A stretch of DNA of 45,688 bases from an uncultured Eubacteriales bacterium (lineage in GTDB: Bacteria > Bacillota > Clostridia > Peptostreptococcales > Anaerovoracaceae), in NCBI GenBank assembly GCA_902778565.1, contig CACYYH010000007.1, positions 1-45,688 on the forward strand. Direction: 5' to 3'. The notes below the pieces were generated by a model. It saw only the letters and a list, made by a program, of their open reading frames with translations. It was not told the origin of the DNA and ran no database searches. This document shows positions 40,557 through 45,688 of this stretch, piece after piece. How positions within the stretch are numbered: the stretch's first letter is position 1; each line of letters opens with the position of its first letter. The position numbers and the translations under genes were made by a program.

Positions 40557-41114
40557 TGTGATCCAGAGTATCTCCGGAGGATAATTATTTTGATTGAGCA
40601 TATTTGCAAACACCGCGTGGTATGTTTTCGTATCCAGTTTCTCTGCCCATCGGAGCACACGCTCCTTCTCCCTGCGGCCTTCTTCATGCCCGTCGTAGAG
40701 CACCACCGTAACTATGCCGCCTGTTCTGATGGCTTTGAGCGCAGCCCGCAGGCCTTCTATGGTAGCCCCGGCCTCTGTGGTGATACTGTGGTCCCCGCCG
40801 GGGAGATAGCCCAGATTGAAGACTGCTGCTGATGCACTTCCTTCCGGAACATGTTCGCCCATATAAACAAAGGATTCATTGAACAGTTCCACGTTCGTAC
40901 ATCCATTGTTTTTCAGCAGCTCCGAGGTGAGGCTGATGGCCTCTTTCTGAATGTCGAAAGCATATACTCTGCCGCCATCACCCACAGCTTCAGCCAAAGC
41001 CAGGGTATCATGCCCCGTCCCGCAGGTGGCGTCTATCACCGTATCTCCCTGTTCAACGTAGAAGAGTGTTATCTGCATGGCCAGTTCAGTTGTTTTGGTA
41101 ATAAGATTGCTCAT
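40545..41114 (-). CDS. mnmM: tRNA wobble-uridine (mnm5s2U34) methyltransferase, YtqB type
   Basis: A 189-residue SAM methyltransferase. Motif I is VIDATCGTGHDTLALAEAVGD, then YAFDIQKEAI, FNLGYLPGGDHSI and VLYDGHEEGRREKE, the sequence signature of the YtqB/MnmM family, which methylates nm5U34 of tRNA in bacteria that lack MnmC. Length and motif order match B. subtilis YtqB. It starts right after the SDR gene stop, with no clear ribosome site. Confidence 0.88.
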   Translation of the reverse strand: MSNLITKTTELAMQITLFYVEQGDTVIDATCGTGHDTLALAEAVGDGGRVYAFDIQKEAISLTSELLKNNGCTNVELFNESFVYMGEHVPEGSASAAVFNLGYLPGGDHSITTEAGATIEGLRAALKAIRTGGIVTVVLYDGHEEGRREKERVLRWAEKLDTKTYHAVFANMLNQNNYPPEILWITKKR

Positions 41115-41115
41115 G

Positions 41116-41934
41116 TTATTTCGGTAAATACAATTTCCTGAGAATGAATTCTTTACATCTGTCAGGCATCAGACGAAGCAGAAACATCAAAGCCTTATAG
41201 TCAAGTCCCACCGGTATTCTGGCCGGGGGCTCCTTCTTTCCTGCAAGGGAAATTGCGATCCTCGCAACGCTCTCAGGCGATCTTCCCTTCTGTTCATCAG
41301 ATGCCATTTTGGCCACACTCTTCAGCAGAACATTTCCGTAAACGGATTGATCATCTTCATTTTGGGTTATCCTGGCCGATGTAAAACCGGTCTTCGTGTC
41401 TCCCGGTTCTATGATGCATGCCCTTACTCCAAAGCTTTTCATTTCCATCCTGACAGCATCTGTGAAAGCCTCGAGGGCGTATTTGCTTGCTGAATACTGG
41501 CTTTGCATCGGGATGGAAACTCTGCCGGCTATAGAGCCGATAACTATCAGAAGGCCTCTTCCCTGCTTCCGCATCCTTCCAAGACATGGTCCGGCAGCGT
41601 TCAAAGTGCCGAAATAATTGGTCTCCATCTGCATTCTGGTAAGTTCCATGGATGCAGTTTCCGCAGGGCCTGCAACCCCCATGCCCGCACAAAGAACAGC
41701 GATATCAACTCCCGGAAGATCATTGATGAACTTTCTTACCGCTTCCTCATTCTTCACGTCCAATTTTCTCATGGTCAGACTGCCTCCGCCCGGAAACTGT
41801 TCGGTAGATTCTTCAGTATTCCGGGATATGCCTGTGACATTGCAGCCATTACTTGCAAATGCTTCCGCACATGCTTTGCCTATGCCGGAGGATGCGCCAG
41901 TTATAAACACGTTTTTTCCGTAGTAATTCTTCAT
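41116..41934 (-). CDS. Short-chain dehydrogenase/reductase
   Basis: A 272-residue SDR: cofactor motif TGASSGIGKACAEAFAS, KLDVKNEEAV, LCAGMGVAG, the catalytic Ser in VIGSIAGRVS and the YSASK Tyr/Lys pair. The C-terminal extension after IEPGDTKTGFTSARIT is typical of membrane-lipid or retinol-type SDRs. Substrate unknown. No Shine-Dalgarno site is seen and a promoter ends 8 bases before the ATG, so its mRNA may be leaderless. Confidence 0.88.
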   Translation of the reverse strand: MKNYYGKNVFITGASSGIGKACAEAFASNGCNVTGISRNTEESTEQFPGGGSLTMRKLDVKNEEAVRKFINDLPGVDIAVLCAGMGVAGPAETASMELTRMQMETNYFGTLNAAGPCLGRMRKQGRGLLIVIGSIAGRVSIPMQSQYSASKYALEAFTDAVRMEMKSFGVRACIIEPGDTKTGFTSARITQNEDDQSVYGNVLLKSVAKMASDEQKGRSPESVARIAISLAGKKEPPARIPVGLDYKALMFLLRLMPDRCKEFILRKLYLPK

Positions 41935-41942
41935 GATATCAG

Positions 41943-41971
41943 TTTATATAATTATTTATATGGTAAACCAA
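41943..41971 (-). promoter_or_regulatory. Promoter of the SDR-mnmM pair
   Basis: TTGGTT (41971-41966), 17 bases, TATAAA (41948-41943), minus strand, ending 8 bases before the ATG. Confidence 0.55.
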
Positions 41972-41986
41972 AGTCTTCAGATTTTA

Positions 41987-42667
41987 TCAATATCCGTTCA
42001 CATTGCGGATATACTCCTCTTTTGGGATCATGGGAGTCTCCAGTTCCCTTACAGTCTCCGCCGAAAGCGTCAATGACAAAGCATACTCCTCTCCTGCTTT
42101 TTCAAAGCGTTCCAGCAAAGGATCTGCCACTATCGCTGCTTTCGGAACGTTCATAAGCGGAGCTTCAGGCACGCATACCATATCAGGATCTCTGAAACAT
42201 GTTTTGCACATCAGTCTGAGACTGTCAAAATTGCCGTCCCAGTCAGGGAAACCGCAGCCGCAGATCACGAGAGTATGGATCCTTGAAAAATCCACAAGCG
42301 GTATATGCCGCACTGTGCCATCAGGCTGCTGGACCATGTCCATTTTCAGAAGCGGTATGGTCCTGTCAAGCACAGCCTTCAGGTGCGAAGGCATGCTGTA
42401 GCAATAGAGCGGAAAGCTCCATATGATCAGGTCCGCCGTTCTGTACAGGTCAAGTATGCCGTTCTGATCATCGTTAAAGATGCAGTGTCCGTCCCCCTGC
42501 TTCCAGCAGCCAAAACAGCCTCTGCAAGGCGCGATATCCTTATCGATAACGTTGATCACGTTTACTTCATGTTCATTATCTTTATTCAGCCCCTTAAGAA
42601 AAGCCTCTGTCATCCTGAATGTATCGCTTTTCTTCTTTGGACTTCCGTTCAATACAAGTATCTTCAT
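41987..42667 (-). CDS. Flavodoxin-fold NAD(P)H-dependent FMN oxidoreductase
   Basis: A 226-residue flavoprotein: FMN phosphate loop NGSPKKKSDTFR, a CRGCFGCW cysteine motif that resembles iron-sulfur flavoproteins (only three Cys in the stretch, plus HCIFNDD), and WSFPLYCYSMPSHLKAVLDR around the flavin ring. It may pass electrons in the cytoplasm; the partner is unknown. AAGGAATT precedes the ATG, 11 bases after the XRE-type gene. Confidence 0.88.
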   Translation of the reverse strand: MKILVLNGSPKKKSDTFRMTEAFLKGLNKDNEHEVNVINVIDKDIAPCRGCFGCWKQGDGHCIFNDDQNGILDLYRTADLIIWSFPLYCYSMPSHLKAVLDRTIPLLKMDMVQQPDGTVRHIPLVDFSRIHTLVICGCGFPDWDGNFDSLRLMCKTCFRDPDMVCVPEAPLMNVPKAAIVADPLLERFEKAGEEYALSLTLSAETVRELETPMIPKEEYIRNVNGY

Positions 42668-42678
42668 AATTCCTTATC

Positions 42679-43263
42679 TCACACCTTCATCTGAAACAGA
42701 CCGTCACGGTTGCAGTAATACAGTATCTTCCTTACCCCGTTTACCTTGAACCTGGCTTCAGCGCTTCCCTCAGGATAAAGTTTGGTCAGCTGCAGCCTGT
42801 CTCCCGAAAGAGCTGCAATAAAGGTGATATAGTGCTTCTTCGTCATTTCATGATCGATGTGAACGTAGAATTCATCCGCATCTCTTTCAATGCTGATCTG
42901 ATGCATTTCATCTGCCTCTTCAGCCTGACATGGCAATAACTGCACTCCATGGCACTGTATGACGGCTTCACCCATGCTGTAGATAATATTGCCGCAGACC
43001 GGACAGACGTAAAACTTTGAGCGCAGCATGTTAGCTGACACATTCACGTTGCTTATGGCTTTGCCGGAAATGAGTTCTGTTACTGATACTCCAAAAGCTT
43101 CTGCTATGGGCTCCAGAAGAGTGATATCCGGATAGCCCTTCCCGGTCTCCCATTTAGAGATGGTCTTGTCAGAAACGTTAAGCTTATCAGCAAGTTCCAG
43201 CTGCGTCAGTTTATGTTTTTCGCGCAGTTCTTTTATAACTGCTCCTGTTACGTATTGATTCAT
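42679..43263 (-). CDS. XRE-family transcription regulator with zinc-ribbon-like C-terminal domain
   Basis: A 194-residue protein. Residues 7-65 form a clear lambda-repressor-type HTH (KELREKHKLTQLELADKLNV, then SDKTISKWETGKGYPDITLL). The rest begins CPVCGNIIYSMGEAVIQCHG, a metal-ribbon-like start, and ends with a beta-rich domain, FKVNGVRKILYYCNRDGLFQ. Such clostridial regulators often control the next gene; here that is the flavoprotein 11 bases downstream. GGAGG precedes the ATG. Confidence 0.9.
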   Translation of the reverse strand: MNQYVTGAVIKELREKHKLTQLELADKLNVSDKTISKWETGKGYPDITLLEPIAEAFGVSVTELISGKAISNVNVSANMLRSKFYVCPVCGNIIYSMGEAVIQCHGVQLLPCQAEEADEMHQISIERDADEFYVHIDHEMTKKHYITFIAALSGDRLQLTKLYPEGSAEARFKVNGVRKILYYCNRDGLFQMKV

Positions 43264-43319
43264 TTTATCTTCCTCCTATGCTCTGATCATAAACATAGAA
43301 AGATAATAACGCTACCTAC

Positions 43320-43964
43320 TCAGAGTAGAGTCTGCTTACTGTCACCGTTCAGCACCCAGGCAAAGGCCTTGGCCGTTCTCAGATCCGCATCCCTGAAATG
43401 GTTACCCTGATTCCATTCAAGATTGCAGTCTATACCGGTTTCAGTGAGATATTCATGTGCCTCACGAATTCGGTCTCCAACCGTAGACATGACCTGATTT
43501 CTGGTCCTCTCTTCCCTGTCCCCAAGGCTTAGATATACTTTATCAGTCCGTATCGCGTGATCCTTCATATACTTATCAAAGCCGGGAAACCAGACCGAAG
43601 GAGATGCCGCAGCTACGCCGCTGAAAATGTCCGTCCGGTAAGCTGCCCATAAGGCGAACAGCCCTGCCAGTGAATATCCGCCTATAAAATACCTTTTACC
43701 CTCATCTCCGATGTCTGAAAGCACTTCGGCAAGCGTGTCCTCCGCTCCTCCGCCGAAGCCCTCGTTTCCGAAAACCGAGGGAGCCTCCCACGGAGAAAGA
43801 TCTTTATTCCAGTCATTCACTTTAAAGGCAATAAGGCGGAAATCATCTCCCGCCAGATCTTTTATAATCGAAACCTCGCTTTCGATCACCGCAAGATCGT
43901 GATCGTCAACCATCTGGATCAGGATATTTGAGGAGTCACGGTTTCCGTATTCATATTTCTTCAT
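43320..43964 (-). CDS. Putative esterase of the alpha/beta-hydrolase fold (Fes/IroE-like)
   Basis: A 214-residue hydrolase with nucleophile elbow GGYSLAGLFALWAA (Ser), FSGVAAASPSVWFPGF after it, and a late His in QGNHFRDADL. This is the putative-esterase family, which includes siderophore esterases and S-formylglutathione hydrolases; the natural ester is unknown. I use the ATG at 43964 with AAGGGG 7 bases upstream; the other ATG at 43970 is too near the site. It overlaps the upstream gene by 14 bases. Confidence 0.82.
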   Translation of the reverse strand: MKKYEYGNRDSSNILIQMVDDHDLAVIESEVSIIKDLAGDDFRLIAFKVNDWNKDLSPWEAPSVFGNEGFGGGAEDTLAEVLSDIGDEGKRYFIGGYSLAGLFALWAAYRTDIFSGVAAASPSVWFPGFDKYMKDHAIRTDKVYLSLGDREERTRNQVMSTVGDRIREAHEYLTETGIDCNLEWNQGNHFRDADLRTAKAFAWVLNGDSKQTLL

Positions 43965-44352
43965 GAGCATACCCCTTATTTTCCTGTTCCTTCAGGTACT
44001 TCTCTATGACTTCGATATCCCGGATGTCTTTAGGACGGAGCAACCTTCGTTTAAGCGCCAGGACGCTTTCCAGCGATTCACACTGAAAACCGTCGATCAC
44101 ATCAAAGGACCTGCGATACATATCGTTTTTCATCTGCACGTCCTCAAAGGGAATGAAACAGCCCTTCTCATCCTTAGGACAGTTCTCAAGATCCAGCTTC
44201 GCTGCCAATTTGTCTGTCACGCTGAGGTCAAAATCTGCAGTCTCTTCTCTCAGACCTCTTAAAAGAAGCGAGCCTCCGGAAAGTATGACGTATTCAGTTT
44301 TGGGAAAGCAAAAGGCTTCCAGTTTTTCAATGAATTCCTGTCTCTTCATCAT
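43951..44352 (-). CDS. Small nucleotidyltransferase-fold protein
   Basis: A 133-residue protein with YVILSGGSLLLRGLREETAD then DFDLSVTD, matching the G-G-x-x-L plus D-x-D layout of minimal nucleotidyltransferases (AbiEii/MNT-like). The C-terminal part LKRRLLRPKDIRDIEVIEKYL is common in these proteins. Without a partner antitoxin or HEPN gene nearby a toxin-antitoxin role is not supported. Overlaps the esterase gene and may be translated together with it. Confidence 0.65.
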   Translation of the reverse strand: MMKRQEFIEKLEAFCFPKTEYVILSGGSLLLRGLREETADFDLSVTDKLAAKLDLENCPKDEKGCFIPFEDVQMKNDMYRRSFDVIDGFQCESLESVLALKRRLLRPKDIRDIEVIEKYLKEQENKGYAHEEI

Positions 44353-44364
44353 CCACAGTCAATA

Positions 44365-44649
44365 TCAGTCGTCGCAGTCAAATATGGCCTTTTTTTCAAC
44401 AACGTTTCCATATAAAGATTTCCACCTGAGATGAGGCTCCGATACGTCGTACGCAGCCAAGGCCTCCTTATCCATATCCATTATGATCATCATATCATAG
44501 CGGTTCGCCCTTTCAGAATTGGAAAGTCTTATGTCCACGCCATGGATCCCGGGAATAGAAAGCGTTTCTTCAAAAATGCTGCGCACCGGGTCAGCCAGAG
44601 CGCAGTAATCTGTTCCTTCTTTAAATTTTACAATGATATAGTGTTTCAT
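44365..44649 (-). CDS. Dabb-type stress-responsive alpha/beta-barrel protein
   Basis: A 94-residue single ferredoxin-like domain: KHYIIVKFKEGTD, IPGIHGVDIRLS, RYDMMIIMDMDKEALAAYDVS and PHLRWKSL. This is the small dimeric Dabb fold, with unknown ligand in most cases. It lies 10 bases downstream of the lipoprotein gene. Confidence 0.85.
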   Translation of the reverse strand: MKHYIIVKFKEGTDYCALADPVRSIFEETLSIPGIHGVDIRLSNSERANRYDMMIIMDMDKEALAAYDVSEPHLRWKSLYGNVVEKKAIFDCDD

Positions 44650-44659
44650 TTCTTTGCCT

Positions 44660-45037
44660 TTATTTTCTGATATATGTCAGGTCATCACCTAATGAATCCT
44701 TGACTATCAGTGTGTTTTCATCCTTGAATTTGAATTCACTGTCAAACACATCATCTTCAGAGAATGTATCGTTATTTACAAAGGTAATAAGAAGATGTCC
44801 ATCGCTTACTTCATATTTCATCTCATATACTACCTCATTTCCGGCAACGTTCATGGTGTATGTGCCGGTACCGTCATCTTTGAAATCATAAACTGAACCG
44901 ATACCATTCGCTTCATCGGAATATTCCCAGATACCTGTTAGAGAATAATCCTGCTTAGAACCTCCGCCGCAGCCCATAAGGCAGACGACCATAGTTACAA
45001 CCAATAGAGCGATTATTACAACGTTGTTTTTTTTCAT
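44660..45037 (-). CDS. Small lipocalin-like lipoprotein
   Basis: A 125-residue exported protein with a lipobox near residue 23 (VVCLMGCGGG) and a beta-rich mature part, LTGIWEYSDEANGIGSVYDF, DDGTGTYTM, DGHLLITFVNNDTF and ENTLIVKDSLGD. It fits the small calycin-like lipoproteins (DUF5640-like) of Clostridia; no ligand is known. AGGAGGG precedes the ATG. First gene reading leftwards from the repeat region. Confidence 0.75.
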   Translation of the reverse strand: MKKNNVVIIALLVVTMVVCLMGCGGGSKQDYSLTGIWEYSDEANGIGSVYDFKDDGTGTYTMNVAGNEVVYEMKYEVSDGHLLITFVNNDTFSEDDVFDSEFKFKDENTLIVKDSLGDDLTYIRK

Positions 45038-45192
45038 GAGATCAGCCCTCCTAGTAATAGTTATGACAAATCATTATTTGATCTGAAAAAGTCATATTTA
45101 CAGTATGATTTTACCATCTGAACCGGTCATTGTCAAAAGAGTTGGTGCTGCCGTGCCCGCCTATGTTCCGGATGACAATATCCGGCAGATTA

Positions 45193-45501
45193 TTACGTGA
45201 TAAATTGCAAAAACTCTTATTTGTCACGTATTTATATCTACCGTTCCGGATAACATACGTGACAAATATCTAAATTTAAAAAATAGCACGTAATACTGAG
45301 TCTTATACAAGTCAAATAAGTCATAATATTTGAATAAATCAAAGCATTTAGAACGGTAATATCCGTCAAATCCGTTTTTTCACTAGAAATAAGACCCTGA
45401 ATTACGTGCTAAAATAAAAATATGGCAGATTGTCACGTAATATTTAAAAGCAAGACTATGAAATACGTGACAATATCTCAAAACGGGAAATTATCACGTA
45501 A
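45193..45501. repeat. Mirror-symmetric array of eight TACGTGA-type sites
   Basis: Four inverted pairs, TACGTG(A/C) then 23 bases then (T/G)CACGTA, begin at 45194, 45256, 45403 and 45464, with exactly 23 bases inside every pair. Neighbouring sites are 29-32 bases apart (about three helical turns) except for a 110-base gap in the middle. Extended matches are nested: TTACGTGATAA (45193) mirrors TTATCACGTAA (45491), and TAGCACGTAAT (45284) mirrors ATTACGTGCTA (45401). All mirror pairs centre on about 45347. The DNA is about 70% AT with no supported gene. Function unknown; an array for a DNA-binding protein is the simplest idea. Confidence 0.92.
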
Positions 45502-45552
45502 CTTCTCTATTAGCATAAAAAAAAGATCCACCAAAAGGTGAACTGGTAAACT

Positions 45553-45587
45553 AAAAGTAGACATGAAAAAAAGCATGTCTACTTTTT
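45553..45587 (+). terminator. Hairpin inside the IS left end
   Basis: AAAAGTAGACATG (45553-45565) and CATGTCTACTTTT (45574-45586) form a 13-bp stem with a T7 tail, so it can stop transcription entering the element. Confidence 0.8.
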
Positions 45588-45619
45588 TTATGGTAAAATC
45601 ATTTCGGGAGGTGGTTTAA

Positions 45620-45688
45620 ATGGGAAGACCTAAAGGAGGAACGAACAGACGATGGACGGATGAGGAACGGTTAAAATATGTGCTGATG
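45620..45688 (+). CDS. IS3-family OrfA-like transposase, first 23 codons only
   Basis: From the ATG at 45620 (GGGAGGTGG before it) the frame reads MGRPKGGTNRRWTDEERLKY and three further residues (VLM) to the edge. The MGRPKG-x-N-R-W opening is common to clostridial helix-turn-helix OrfA proteins of IS3-type elements, which bind the element ends. Only the first 23 residues are present, so the family call rests on this motif. Confidence 0.6.
   Translation, partial: MGRPKGGTNRRWTDEERLKYVLM

Larger units (their letters stand above)
45038..45619. other. AT-rich intergenic region with no gene
   Basis: No supported coding frame lies in these 582 bases. They hold the upstream region of the small lipoprotein gene, the mirror-symmetric TACGTGA array (45193-45501), the inferred left end of an insertion element from about 45539 and its hairpin. 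Confidence 0.8.
45539..45688 (+). mobile_element. Left end of an IS3-like insertion sequence (cut by the window)
   Basis: A TGAACTGG start at 45539 is followed by a stem-loop and then a transposase start codon, all on the plus strand, against the direction of every other gene. The exact left end is inferred from layout; no target duplication or right end can be seen. Confidence 0.5.

Noticed and set aside
43951-44352. Toxin-antitoxin module of the nucleotidyltransferase type
   Set aside because: No HEPN or antitoxin partner is adjacent; the neighbours are an esterase and a Dabb protein.
45193-45501. CRISPR array
   Set aside because: Repeats are only 7-11 bases, alternate in orientation and are mirror-symmetric; no cas genes are near.

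Overview
The window looks like chromosome of an anaerobic, amino-acid-fermenting Firmicute of class Clostridia (GC roughly in the high 40s, strong AGGAGG-type Shine-Dalgarno sites). Two ferredoxin-dependent 2-oxoacid oxidoreductases, acyl-amino-acid hydrolases, a B12 riboswitch with anaerobic cobalamin genes, a SCIFF ranthipeptide system and many short Cys-lipoproteins all point there. A placement near Anaerovoracaceae/Family XIII is only an inference. Apart from a transposase start at the right edge, every gene I can support is on the minus strand, so the map reads right to left.

Left part (1-13 kb): an AspT/YidE-type transporter cut by the edge, a korDABC-type 2-oxoacid:ferredoxin oxidoreductase operon with its own promoter, an M20 amidohydrolase, an acyl-ACP thioesterase, MTA/SAH nucleosidase, a VOC protein, an M3 oligoendopeptidase, an unknown membrane protein, a lone fucose-isomerase-C-terminal-like protein, a YitT protein and a DUF975-CmpB fusion. 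Middle (13-24 kb): a metallophosphoesterase, a VanX-type D-Ala-D-Ala dipeptidase, a cobalamin-riboswitch unit (secreted CbiK-like chelatase, NEAT-like lipoprotein, cbiL), a PHP phosphoesterase, and an acyl-amino-acid cassette (N-acyl-D-amino-acid deacylase, M20, MBL hydrolase). Then come housekeeping genes (coaD, rsmD, recG), a DHHW/MBOAT O-acetylation pair, indolepyruvate oxidoreductase iorAB and an acyl-CoA synthetase (24-33.5 kb).

Right part (33.5-45.7 kb): the SCIFF radical-SAM maturase and, upstream of it, a 49-residue SCIFF precursor gene lying directly behind three tRNA genes that share one strong promoter. Next is the most interesting unit: a tight operon encoding a tandem stefin-like cystatin lipoprotein, an ECF sigma factor, its membrane anti-sigma factor and a serpin lipoprotein, preceded by an ECF-like promoter. 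This would be a self-regulated shield of secreted cysteine- and serine-protease inhibitors. It is followed by msrC, mnmM, SDR, flavoprotein, XRE, esterase and small lipoprotein genes.

The last 500 bp is an AT-rich non-coding stretch with eight TACGTGA-type sites in four inverted pairs of constant 23-bp spacing. The whole set is mirror-symmetric about one point near 45347. It abuts the left end of an IS3-like element. I know of no described element with this architecture.
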